From Bacteroidota bacterium (GTDB taxonomy: Bacteria > Bacteroidota > Bacteroidia > Bacteroidales > UBA10428): DNA of 64,000 bases. Below are positions 55,447 through 64,000 of the stretch, piece after piece (position 1 is the first letter of the stretch; the number at the start of each line of letters is the position of its first letter). The stretch lies in contig CP065006.1 of NCBI GenBank assembly GCA_016699695.1, forward strand, positions 3,782,001-3,846,000. Direction: 5' to 3'. Under the pieces are notes generated by a model, which made no database searches, had not been told where the DNA came from, and saw nothing but the letters and a program-made list of their open reading frames with translations. Made by a program: the position numbers and the translations under genes.

Positions 55447-55894
55447 ATAGCCTGGTGGCGGCGTGTTAAAAGCGCAAAGCTATATGGGCGCACAAGGTTT
55501 GGAACATCATTTTGCCCCCGGAACCGGATTTAATTGCTATCTCATCTATCTGCCGGGCATTTAATAGCTGCAGGACTTGTCAGGGTGCAAAGCAAAGTGG
55601 CGGAAAAGTTGTTTCAAAAACCATTAGCCAAACCATTGGCTCAGAGGCTGAGTAAATGGTTATTATTAAGCAGACAAAAGGCTTTATTGCCAAAAGAGCC
55701 AAAGCTTACTCATGGTTTTGGAATTGGTTTTTGAACTTTACCCAAGTTTTGTGACACTTTGCAATCCGTTACAATAGCGCCCAATTAAATGAAGGGGTGG
55801 GACTGGGGCATGCAAAATGTGTTATCAAACCGGAGCTAACTTAGATGCACTATCAGTAAAATGACCTTAAAATTGGCAGGTGACACTTGGCTGT
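55447..55894. repeat. Non-coding cassette body, family gamma (c32)
   Basis: Complete gamma cassette body. A 66-codon plus-strand frame (55534-55734) is conserved in c1 but broken by a stop in c39. It is antisense to the array, so I do not call it a gene. Confidence 0.78.
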
Positions 55895-56015
55895 AACGGT
55901 GGCAATATGAAAAGTTGGGGAGTTCGGAGCGATTATCTATCAAGCTAAACAGCACTTAATACGAAGCAAAACCCTTGAATAACCTATTAAACCCCAATTT
56001 TTTATATTGCATGTT
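55895..56015 (-). repeat. attC site A32 (HigBA-2 cassette c33)
   Basis: Same as A9; the flank before AA|C (GGCTGT) differs from that of A9 (GCACGC). Confidence 0.92.
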
Positions 56016-56046
56016 GCCGGTATGTGCTTTTTTTTCAATCTTTCAT

Positions 56047-56346
56047 TTAAAATTTTATCGAAATTTCAAGATGTCCGCCAAGTCCTTCTGTAATAATCCG
56101 CTGAAGAGTCGAAAATCGAATATCTTTTAAATCCTTTTCCAATTTTGAGATATACGATTTATTTGTCCCGGCTAGCCCTGCAAGCTGTTCTTGAGTCATG
56201 CCCTTTTCTTGTCGAGCCTGTTGAATCAAAACTCCTAATTTGAAGGCTTCATATCCAGCTTCAAATTTTTCACGTTTTTTAGTCCCCTTTTTGCCAAATT
56301 CCTCGTCAATAAATTGGTCTAAAGTCTTTACATTATTCTTTTTCAT
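56047..56346 (-). CDS. higA: HigA-type antitoxin, second type (c33)
   Basis: Same 99-residue sequence as 17811-18110 (HTH LGVLIQQARQEKGMTQEQLA, KSYISKLEKDLKDIRF). Together with the toxin and the following beta-long cassette it repeats the block c10-c11. Confidence 0.88.
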   Translation of the reverse strand: MKKNNVKTLDQFIDEEFGKKGTKKREKFEAGYEAFKLGVLIQQARQEKGMTQEQLAGLAGTNKSYISKLEKDLKDIRFSTLQRIITEGLGGHLEISIKF

Positions 56347-56674
56347 CTAAGTACTCCTTCCTTATTTTTTGTGCCTTCTCTATTTCTTTTATCGGTGTCT
56401 TTTGTGTTTTCTTTTGAAATCCATGGCCTACAACAACTACATTTTGGTCATCGAAAAAGCAAAAAATCCTATAAATATTACTACCTAATTGAATACGTAT
56501 CTCATATAATCCATCTGTATTTTCAAGATGTTTGAAATAAATCTCCGGAATCATGTCTAAATCTTCAATAATCCTAAAAGTCCAAATAATCTTGGTTTGA
56601 ACCTTTTTTGTTTGCGATTTATAAAAGTCCCGAAAATAGTCCTTATAAAATATTAGTTCACGTTTTTTAGTCAT
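56333..56674 (-). CDS. higB: HigB/RelE-like toxin, second type (c33)
   Basis: Same 113-residue toxin as 18097-18438, starting MTKKRELIFYKDYFRDFYKS. It overlaps the antitoxin by 14 bases. Two identical toxin-antitoxin pairs cross-protect each other, so loss of one copy would not be lethal. Confidence 0.88.
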   Translation of the reverse strand: MTKKRELIFYKDYFRDFYKSQTKKVQTKIIWTFRIIEDLDMIPEIYFKHLENTDGLYEIRIQLGSNIYRIFCFFDDQNVVVVGHGFQKKTQKTPIKEIEKAQKIRKEYLDEKE

Positions 56675-56678
56675 GATG

Positions 56679-56709
56679 CAAATATACAAAAAGTAGTCCG
56701 AAAAGACAA
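56679..56709 (-). promoter_or_regulatory. Bacteroidota promoter for higBA-2 (c33)
   Basis: TTG at 56707-56709, a 20-base spacer, TATATTTG at 56679-56686; ATG 4 bases downstream. Confidence 0.78.
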
Positions 56710-56762
56710 CTATCTTTCAAATTACGTAAAAAATGTCATTTTGCGGTGTTAGCATTACCGGC

Positions 56763-56886
56763 AACGCCCAGCAGTATGCGCAGTGCGGGAACTTTGAAAT
56801 GCCCGACTGTCAGAACTACTGAATGTTAATTGCTTGTACATGGCTCAAATATAGCAAAACAACCCGTATTGCGTATACTGCTTGTT
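56763..56886 (-). repeat. attC site A33 (non-coding cassette c34)
   Basis: CCCAGCAGTATGCGC-type palindrome, same loop as A10. Confidence 0.9.
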
Positions 56887-57565
56887 GCGTGCAGTGGGTT
56901 TTTGTTTTATTTCTTTGTTCTATCAATCCCAATAAACAGCTAAAGCGAAATATCCAAACAGTTTAGCGCAATTGGATTTTAAAATCCCGTTGTAGCTTAA
57001 TTTTTAGAAATCTCACGTTTACGATAGCCTTTATAAATCAGCACATAAAAATCTACTTGCAGCCAGAAGTCAATTTGTGTTTGACTTATTTACTTGCACT
57101 GGAAGTCATAATATAAGTAGGAGAGAGGCTTTTTGTAATCCGTGTATTAAAATCTACTTGCAGTCAGAAATCAATTTGTGTCTGACTTATCTACTTGCAC
57201 TGGAAATCACAATACGAGTAGTAGCGAGGCTTGTCAGAATTGGCTCTCCCAATAACTCTTAAATCATTAAATCATAGAGTTTTCATACGTTAAATACATA
57301 TCCAGTAGCAAATCATAACAAACTTCTCAAATCCTATCGAGCGTTGAGTTCAAATGGTATCAGCATCATTGATTTCTTGCAGGTCAAATCAAAATAAAAG
57401 TGCAGCGATAGGAATCCTGATGCAGAAAGCTTAAAACGGAGTAAATACTTTTGCCGGGCTACAGAGTCAAATCAAGATGGGTTTATGTAATACCGAAGGA
57501 TACCTATCGGTGTACTTTACTTTCATCCGATTTACAGGTGTCATGGTTTTGATGCCATTGCACGC
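56887..57565. repeat. Non-coding cassette body, family beta-long (c34)
   Basis: No gene is seen. Near-identical to c11, including the internal tandem duplication. Confidence 0.8.
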
Positions 57566-57689
57566 AACGCCCAGCAGTATGCGCAGTGCGGGAACTTTGA
57601 AATGCCCGACTGTCAGAACTACTGAATGTTAATTGCTTGTACATGGCTCAAATATAGCAAAACAACCCGTATTGCGTATACTGCTTGTT
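57566..57689 (-). repeat. attC site A34 (non-coding cassette c35)
   Basis: CCCAGCAGTATGCGC-type palindrome, same loop as A33. Confidence 0.9.
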
Positions 57690-58367
57690 GCGTGCAGTGG
57701 GTTTTTGTTTTATTTCTTTGTTCTATCAATCCCAATAAACAGCTAAAGCGAAATATCCAAACAGTTTAGCGCAATTGGATTTTAAAATCCCGTTGTAGCT
57801 TAATTTTAGAAATCTCACGTTTACGATAGCCTTTATAAATCAGCACATAAAAATCTACTTGCAGCCAGAAGTCAATTTGTGTTTGACTTATTTACTTGCA
57901 CTGGAAGTCATAATATAAGTAGGAGAGAGGCTTTTTGTAATCCGTGTATTAAAATCTACTTGCAGTCAGAAATCAATTTGTGTCTGACTTATCTACTTGC
58001 ACTGGAAATCACAATACGAGTAGTAGCGAGGCTTGTCAGAATTGGCTCTCCCAATAACTCTTAAATCATTAAATCATAGAGTTTTCATACGTTAAATACA
58101 TATCCAGTAGCAAATCATAACAAACTTCTCAAATCCTATCGAGCGTTGAGTTCAAATGGTATCAGCATCATTGATTTCTTGCAGGTCAAATCAAAATAAA
58201 AGTGCAGCGATAGGAATCCTGATGCAGAAAGCTTAAAACGGAGTAAATACTTTTGCCGGGCTACAGAGTCAAATCAAGATGGGTTTATGTAATACCGAAG
58301 GATACCTATCGGTGTACTTTACTTTCATCCGATTTACAGGTGTCATGGTTTTGATGCCATTGCACGC
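57690..58367. repeat. Non-coding cassette body, family beta-long (c35)
   Basis: No gene is seen. Tandem neighbour and near-copy of c34, one base shorter (TTTTA run near 57807). Confidence 0.8.
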
Positions 58368-58494
58368 AACGGTTGATGGTTGCGAGTCGTGCGTGGAGTG
58401 CGGAGTGATCACCTATCAGTGTACAATGAGTTACATTTACGAGCCACCTGCTTTGCCCGCCCACCAAGGCCCGTATGCTCGCAGACCATGTGTT
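58368..58494 (-). repeat. attC site A35 (cassette c36)
   Basis: The longest stem-loop type here (127 bp), shared with A37. The arms TGGTTGCGAGTCGTGCG and CGTATGCTCGCAGACCA pair imperfectly. Confidence 0.82.
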
Positions 58495-58506
58495 GCCAGC
58501 AGCTAA

Positions 58507-59243
58507 CTATTTATTATTTCTATCATCAAAATATATACCCCATAATTCTTCTATTGGTACAGCTTTTTTGCTTGTATTATTTATATCTTTTCCCTCCTTT
58601 GTCCACAAAAAAGGAATAATATGCATCCCTTGGTTACCATCCATTTTTGAAATATCATCAATCCAGTTATCCCATCGATAACCCTTATAGAACTTATTTA
58701 AATCGCCTTGAAAGCAAAAAATCAGAAAGTCGGAATAGCTTAAATTTGTATTTTCCCAAGTTAAATTGTCAGGAGCAAAATAGAATACTTGACCAATAGA
58801 GTTCTTATCCAGTCCACCGGCATTTATGGCAAAAAACCCTCCCAGTACATCATCTGCTACCAGTAAAAAAGGAAGCTGCTCTCCAAATTTTCTGTATGTT
58901 TTATTTCTATTCCATTCCATAAGGCTTCTATTGAGTCTTTGTGAACCAGACCCTAGAATTCTTATCCATCCATTATCAACGAAAATTCCGCCAGTTTCAT
59001 AAATTATAGCACCCATTGGTGACCGAGTTGTCACTTGGGCTTGATATAAAGCACTATCAGCTCTATCATTATCTTTAGGCAGAATCTCAACTTTATTTGT
59101 TGCATTTCCAATCCATTCAGATACTAATTCCCAGCCAGGTTCATTAGTATTTATCAAATCTTTTAATTCTCTCATCTTTGATTGCTGAGAATTTAGAGTC
59201 ACAGTTAAGCAAAATCCAAAAAAACAGTTAAAAATATTTTCAT
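58507..59243 (-). pseudogene. DUF2625-like protein, frameshifted copy (c36)
   Basis: Same as the intact gene at 60114-60851 except for a missing A in the run at 59218-59224 (7 instead of 8), which separates the signal peptide from the body. The body (MRELKDLINTNEPGWELVSE, VTTRSPMGAIIYETGG, IRILGSGSQRLNRSLMEWN) is unchanged. Whether the gene is really dead depends on that single homopolymer base. Confidence 0.78.
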
Positions 59244-59270
59244 GTTATGATGATTATTTCAGTTGCTGGC

Positions 59271-59394
59271 AACGCCCAGCAGTATGCGCAGTGCGGGAAT
59301 TTTGGAAAGCCCTACTGTCAGCCTTACTGAAAGTTAATTGCTTATACATGGCTCAAATATAGCAAAACAACCCGTATTGCGTATACTGCTTGTT
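59271..59394 (-). repeat. attC site A36 (non-coding cassette c37)
   Basis: CCCAGCAGTATGCGC-type palindrome, same loop as A11. Confidence 0.9.
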
Positions 59395-59974
59395 GCGTGC
59401 AGTGGGTTTTTGTTTTAAAATTTTGTCCTTTTGTCCAAATAGATGGTGAAGGCTAAATATCCACGGTTAGTTAATGTCTTTTACAATTTTAAATCCCGAT
59501 GAGAGCTTATTATTTAGAAATCCCACGTTTTCGATGACGTTTAAAAATCAGCGCATTAAAATCTGCTTGCAGCCAGAAGTCAATTAGTGTTTGACTTATT
59601 TACTTGCACTGGAAGTCACAATACGAGTAGGAGCGAGGCTCGTCAGAATTGGCTCTCCCAATAACTCTTAAATCATTAAATTATAGAGTTCTCACACATT
59701 AAAAACTGCACTAAATGCAAATCACAATCAAATTCTAAAAATCCTTCCGAGCGTTGAGTCCAAATGGTATCAGCATCATTGATTTCTTGCAGGTCAAATC
59801 AAAATAAAAGTGCAGCGATAGGAATCCTGATGCAGAAAGTTATTAAAGTGCACTAAGTCTTGTCGGACTATAAAGTCTTGTTAAAATCGAATCACATAAT
59901 CCCGAAGGATACCTATCGGTGTACTTTACTTTCATCCGATTTCCAGGTGTCATGGTTTTGATGCCATTGCACGC
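59395..59974. repeat. Non-coding cassette body, family alpha (c37)
   Basis: No gene is seen. It separates the two DUF2625 copies. Confidence 0.8.
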
Positions 59975-60101
59975 AACGGTTGATGGTTGCGAGTCGTGCG
60001 TGGAGTGCGGAGTGATCACCTATCAGTGTACAATGAGTTACATTTACGAGCCACCTGCTTTGCCCGCCCACCAAGGCCCGTATGCTCGCAGACCATGTGT
60101 T
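59975..60101 (-). repeat. attC site A37 (cassette c38)
   Basis: Same as A35. Confidence 0.85.
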
Positions 60102-60113
60102 GCCAGCAGCTAA

Positions 60114-60851
60114 CTATTTATTATTTCTATCATCAAAATATATACCCCATAATTCTTCTATTGGTACAGCTTTTTTGCTTGTATTATTTATATCTTTTCC
60201 CTCCTTTGTCCACAAAAAAGGAATAATATGCATCCCTTGGTTACCATCCATTTTTGAAATATCATCAATCCAGTTATCCCATCGATAACCCTTATAGAAC
60301 TTATTTAAATCGCCTTGAAAGCAAAAAATCAGAAAGTCGGAATAGCTTAAATTTGTATTTTCCCAAGTTAAATTGTCAGGAGCAAAATAGAATACTTGAC
60401 CAATAGAGTTCTTATCCAGTCCACCGGCATTTATGGCAAAAAACCCTCCCAGTACATCATCTGCTACCAGTAAAAAAGGAAGCTGCTCTCCAAATTTTCT
60501 GTATGTTTTATTTCTATTCCATTCCATAAGGCTTCTATTGAGTCTTTGTGAACCAGACCCTAGAATTCTTATCCATCCATTATCAACGAAAATTCCGCCA
60601 GTTTCATAAATTATAGCACCCATTGGTGACCGAGTTGTCACTTGGGCTTGATATAAAGCACTATCAGCTCTATCATTATCTTTAGGCAGAATCTCAACTT
60701 TATTTGTTGCATTTCCAATCCATTCAGATACTAATTCCCAGCCAGGTTCATTAGTATTTATCAAATCTTTTAATTCTCTCATCTTTGATTGCTGAGAATT
60801 TAGAGTCACAGTTAAGCAAAATCCAAAAAAAACAGTTAAAAATATTTTCAT
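60114..60851 (-). CDS. DUF2625 family protein (c38)
   Basis: 245 residues with a signal peptide (MKIFLTVFFGFCLTVTLNS). The body matches the pattern I know for DUF2625: VEILPKDNDRADSALYQAQV, TTRSPMGAIIYETGGIFVDN, GWIRILGSGSQR, LVADDVLGGFFAINAGGL, and GDLNKFYKGYRWDNW. The family is uncharacterised. It differs from most members in carrying an export signal. The copy in c36 is the same but frameshifted. Confidence 0.82.
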   Translation of the reverse strand: MKIFLTVFFGFCLTVTLNSQQSKMRELKDLINTNEPGWELVSEWIGNATNKVEILPKDNDRADSALYQAQVTTRSPMGAIIYETGGIFVDNGWIRILGSGSQRLNRSLMEWNRNKTYRKFGEQLPFLLVADDVLGGFFAINAGGLDKNSIGQVFYFAPDNLTWENTNLSYSDFLIFCFQGDLNKFYKGYRWDNWIDDISKMDGNQGMHIIPFLWTKEGKDINNTSKKAVPIEELWGIYFDDRNNK

Positions 60852-60878
60852 GTTATGATGATTATTTCAGTTGCTGGC

Positions 60879-61001
60879 AACGGTACGCCAATATGAGCAG
60901 GCTGGGCTTAAAACCGCCAACCCAAAAAACCAGCGATACCGCGGATTAAATATACAAACTTTTCTATTTCTGCAACCCCCAGCTTGCTTATATTGGCTGT
61001 T
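60879..61001 (-). repeat. attC site A38 (non-coding cassette c39)
   Basis: GCCAATATGAGCAGGCTGGG-type palindrome, same as A31. Confidence 0.92.
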
Positions 61002-61449
61002 ATAGCCTGGTGGCGGCGTGTTAAAAGCGCAAAGCTATATGGGCGCACAAGGTTTGGAACATCATTTTGCCCCCGGAACCGGATTTAATTGCTATCTCAT
61101 CTATCTGCCGGGCATTTAATAGCTGCAGGACTTGTCATGGTGCCAGGCAAAGTGGCGGAAAAGTTGTTTCAAAAACCATTAGCCAAACCATTGGCTTAGA
61201 GGCTGAGTAAATGGTTATTATTCAGCAGACAAAAGGCTTTATTGCCAAAAGAGCCAAAGCTTACTCATGGTTTTGGAACTGGTTTTTGAACTTTACCCAA
61301 GTTTTGTGACACTTTGCAAGCCTTAAAATAGCACTCCAATTAAATGAAGGGGTGGGACTGGGGCATGCAAAATGTGTTATCAAACCGGAGCTAACTTAGA
61401 TGCACTATCAGTAAAATGACCTTAAAATTGGCAGGTGACACTTGGCTGT
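61002..61449. repeat. Non-coding cassette body, family gamma (c39)
   Basis: Third gamma copy, with several base changes relative to c32. One of them puts a TAG in the 66-codon frame. Confidence 0.78.
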
Positions 61450-61571
61450 AACGTTTAGTATATGCAAAGTAGGCGGTTGCGGGCTTCAAACCTATCAAAC
61501 CGTAACAATTTTGAAGCGGGCTACAACCTTTGAATTTACTACTATTGCGCCTATTTTGTATATACTGTGTT
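61450..61571 (-). repeat. attC site A39 (cassette c40)
   Basis: GTATATGCAAAGTAGGCGG pairs with GCGCCTATTTTGTATATAC; family of A30. Confidence 0.9.
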
Positions 61572-61586
61572 GGCTGTAGTACTTCT

Positions 61587-62312
61587 TTAATCTTCAAAGT
61601 CATTTATATTTTTCCAGAAATAAGGTGAAATCCAACAGTCAGTCGAATCGCATTCAATTTCTTCGTAAACAAGTTGTTTTTCGGTTTCTTCTCCGAATGA
61701 AACAATCTCTATTTTTATCTGCTTTTCATTCTTATCAGTAATCTCAGCAAGTATTACGTTGTCTTTTCTTGGTTCTCCAAGCCAGTTTCTTTCGTAATAA
61801 ATGTGTTGAGCAATAGTGTCTCCAATATTAAACTTACTCATATGATTTACCCAAGCAACTGAATCTTGTTCCGCTCTCCATTCAGGATTATTCATATTTA
61901 CATACCATTGATGAATATCTTTAATCTGTTGTTCAAGATTAATATCCAATCCGTTTAATTTTCTATAATAGGAGCGTAAAATAACTCCAGACATATCATC
62001 GTTATGAAATAATCCTTTTGCTGCTAAATCCTTTCTTAAATCTGACTTTGTAACAATTAATCCAAGTAAATATCTGTTGTATAACCAATAATTCCTAATC
62101 CACATTCCAATGGTAAGATGCGTTTGAGCAATAAAATCATTTTCAGTCATAGTTTTTATCAGATTTTTTGAAGAATCAGGAATAATTTTATCTAACTGCT
62201 CTAATGATTCACTAAAATCCTCTGGAATATATTTCTTTTCTTTTTTGGTCAGTTCTTGTCCAAATAAATTGATTGAAATTATCAATCCAAGTAGTAAAAT
62301 ATAATTTCTCAT
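61587..62312 (-). CDS. DUF6794-like exported protein (c40)
   Basis: 241 residues with a signal peptide (MRNYILLLGLIISINLFG). The region KYIPEDFSESLEQLDKIIPD to THLTIGMWIRNYWLY, then LFHNDDMSGVILRSYYRKLN, matches the pattern I associate with DUF6794, followed by a second part (DTIAQHIYYERNWLGEPRKD, ILAEITDKNEKQIKIEIV) without a known family. Probably periplasmic. Function unknown. Confidence 0.68.
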   Translation of the reverse strand: MRNYILLLGLIISINLFGQELTKKEKKYIPEDFSESLEQLDKIIPDSSKNLIKTMTENDFIAQTHLTIGMWIRNYWLYNRYLLGLIVTKSDLRKDLAAKGLFHNDDMSGVILRSYYRKLNGLDINLEQQIKDIHQWYVNMNNPEWRAEQDSVAWVNHMSKFNIGDTIAQHIYYERNWLGEPRKDNVILAEITDKNEKQIKIEIVSFGEETEKQLVYEEIECDSTDCWISPYFWKNINDFED

Positions 62313-62404
62313 AATCTAGTTTTCTTAAATGACAATCTCAAATTTCGTCTCCCCTAATATTTATGGCATAATCTGAATGTTCCTGCTGCGATTGTATTAC
62401 AGCC

Positions 62405-62527
62405 AACGTTCACCGGTATGGCCAGTAAGGGATTGCGGGTGAATCACCTATCAAGTTACGACGAACTTTGAGGCGGGTTACAAACCTTAGCATACCACTG
62501 AAACCCTTATTGGCTATACCGATTGTT
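62405..62527 (-). repeat. attC site A40 (cassette c41)
   Basis: CGGTATGGCCAGTAAGGG pairs with CCCTTATTGGCTATACCG; family of A3, A13 and A21. Confidence 0.9.
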
Positions 62528-62535
62528 GGCCACAG

Positions 62536-63632
62536 TTAATTATTTTTACTTAATATCTCTATTGCTTTCAAAATTAAAGGGTCATAATTGTTTTTCAAAT
62601 CTTCAATCCTATTATACATCTCAATGTTTGCTGGAATACCTTCTCTCTCATAGCAAATTTTATTAGCGTCATATATTCTCTCATTTGAAAGAGTTCCCCA
62701 GACATTTTCACTTTCATTAATAGTATAATTCATAGTATTAGAAAAAATGCCTTTTGTCCTTGAACCAATTATTGAAACATTAGGTAAATCCTTTACTCCA
62801 ATTAAAAAGTTTTCAGCAGCACTCGCCGTCTTACAGTTTGTCAATATTACGATAGGGTTAAGAAAACGCAGTGATTTATCTGGCCTTAGCGAATAAGGTA
62901 TCAATTCAGAAAAACTTTCATGATCTCCATTTAATCTTGTACTTAAATAATAGGTAATTCTTTCTTTATCCAAAAATCTGGTCGCTAAATAATTGCTCCA
63001 GTCATTTCCTCCATTATTATTCCTCAAATCAATGATTAATGCTTTTTATCAATCATATTTGTTAAGATTGAATCAAATAAATTAGTTGAATTAACACTAT
63101 CAGGAATTAATAAATTATCATCAAATAAAGCCTCTATTTTCCCATAGCACCGACTAATCCTGATGTATCCAATATCATTGGACTTTGCCTGATAAAACAA
63201 AGAAATCCCTTTTTCAACAGGTCCGAGTCCTTGTATGTTATCAAAATTACTCATTGTAAGAGTATGATTGCATACTGCCCACAAACTGTCTTTTAGTATT
63301 CTGTTCGGAAATTCAATGTCGAATGAGCACTTATAGGTAGTTTTAAAAATTAACGAATCGCCTTTATAAATATAAGAGTGACAATCGTTCAATAATTCTA
63401 ACATTTCTTTAAAAATGTTTATTAATTCATTTTCAGTAGTCTTTGGAGTAACTTTTTTTCGAAACAAGTCGTGTTGTTGTTTCCAATCGATTGCATATAA
63501 ATTAAAAAAGGCATAATTATCTTCATATGCTTGCCAAACGTTCTCAAATGATTTTTCTGGTTCACTTAATCCTTGAGAATAAGCAAAATTAGAAAATAGA
63601 GAGAAGCAAAATATCAAAATCAATATTCTCAT
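62536..63632 (-). pseudogene. S41-family peptidase, frameshifted (c41)
   Basis: Signal peptide (MRILILIFCFSLFSNFAYS) at 63632, then an N-terminal helical part (EPEKSFENVWQAYEDNYAFF). Adding one A to the run at 63043-63047 restores the core strand KKALIIDLRNNNGGND. The catalytic Ser region follows as NCKTASAAENFLIGVKDL, typical of C-terminal-processing (tail-specific) peptidases. The intact protein would be about 365 residues, exported to the periplasm. The break is a single homopolymer base and may be a consensus error. Confidence 0.8.
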
Positions 63633-63658
63633 GTTTTGTCGTTTTTTTAATTGTGGCC

Positions 63659-63781
63659 AACGGTACGCCAATATGAGCAGGCTGGGATTAAAACCATCAA
63701 CCCAAAAAACCAGCGATACCGCGGATTAAATATACAAACTTTTCTATTTCTGCAACACCCAGCTTGCTTATATTGGCTGTT
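63659..63781 (-). repeat. attC site A41 (non-coding cassette c42)
   Basis: GCCAATATGAGCAGGCTGGG-type palindrome, same family as A31 and A38. Confidence 0.92.
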
Positions 63782-64000
63782 ATAGCCTGGTGGCGGCGTG
63801 TTAAAAGCGCAAACCTATATGGGCGCACAAGGTTTGGAACATCATTTTGCCCCCGGAACCGGATTTAATTGCTATCTCATCTATCTGCCGGGCATTTAAT
63901 AGCTGCAGGACTTGTCAGGGTGCAAAGCAAAGTGGCGGAAAAGTTGTTTCAAAAACCATTAGCCAAACCATTGGCTCAGAGGCTGAGTAAATGGTTATTA
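63782..64000. repeat. Non-coding cassette body, family gamma (c42, cut by window end)
   Basis: Fourth gamma copy; the array therefore continues beyond the window to the right, as it also does to the left. Confidence 0.78.

Noticed and set aside
14064..60000. Regularly spaced repeats suggesting a CRISPR array
   Set aside because: Repeat units are 120-bp palindromes separated by 0.5-7.5 kb of gene-bearing sequence; no short direct repeats with uniform spacers and no cas genes.
1..64000. Integron integrase (IntI) gene within the window
   Set aside because: No tyrosine-recombinase-like protein with R-H-R-Y motifs is encoded; the only recombinases are DDE transposases of IS elements.
1..64000. 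tRNA or rRNA genes
   Set aside because: No cloverleaf or rRNA-like stretches were recognised by eye on either strand.

Overview
This window is an integron-type gene-cassette array, apparently from a member of the Bacteroidota. I count 41 complete attC-like sites (121-127 bp each, running from an AAC to a GTT), plus the tail of another at base 1. They delimit 40 complete cassettes (c2-c41) and two partial ones at the edges. Nearly every cassette gene lies on the minus strand with its stop codon close to its attC, so the array reads right to left in the usual integron polarity. Cassettes present in several copies share sequence that starts and stops exactly at AA|C on the plus strand, which equals G|TT on the minus strand, the classical attC crossover point. 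No tyrosine recombinase (IntI) and no attI is visible, so this is either an interior segment of a larger chromosomal integron or an integrase-less attC cluster (CALIN). The Bacteroidota assignment rests on TAnnTTTG/TTG promoters, many short lipoprotein signals ending in SC, a SusC-type carboxypeptidase-regulatory domain, and low GC.

Layout by cassette: c2 PLD-like protein cut by an IS3 element; c3, c13 and c21 three copies of one HigBA cassette; c4 and c22 two copies of an unknown protein plus a PD-(D/E)xK nuclease; c5 and c16 related HExxH lipoproteins, each with an unrelated small lipoprotein; c6 (6.7 kb) outer-membrane and lipoprotein genes with an IS701 insertion; c7, c8, c9, c11, c12, c17, c18, c26, c34, c35 and c37 non-coding cassettes of one family (c9 carries an IS5-like element); c10 and c33 a second HigBA; c14 a HI1419/HI1420-like toxin-antitoxin pair; c15 GIY-YIG nuclease; c19 (7.5 kb) a sacsin-like ATPase with a helicase-PIN protein, a candidate defence system; c20 beta-barrel; c23 TPR-like protein plus nuclease; c24 serine-hydrolase lipoprotein cut by another IS3; c25 two membrane proteins, one cut by IS701; c27 a type II restriction-modification pair; c28 outer-membrane protein; c29 MuiA/DUF4139 protein; c30 cysteine-hydrolase lipoprotein; c31 membrane protein cut by IS701; c1, c32, c39 and c42 a second non-coding cassette family; c36 and c38 DUF2625; c40 DUF6794; c41 S41 peptidase.

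How it works together: this is a store of independently mobile modules. Five HigBA loci, one RelE/HigA-type locus and a restriction-modification pair are addiction modules that could stabilise the array. Several other cassettes look like conflict or defence genes, and many encode envelope proteins. Toxin-antitoxin cassettes carry their own promoters with nearly leaderless starts, so they need no array promoter. Several genes differ from an intact frame by one base, mostly in A/T homopolymers. These may be true mutations or consensus errors, and I flag each one.
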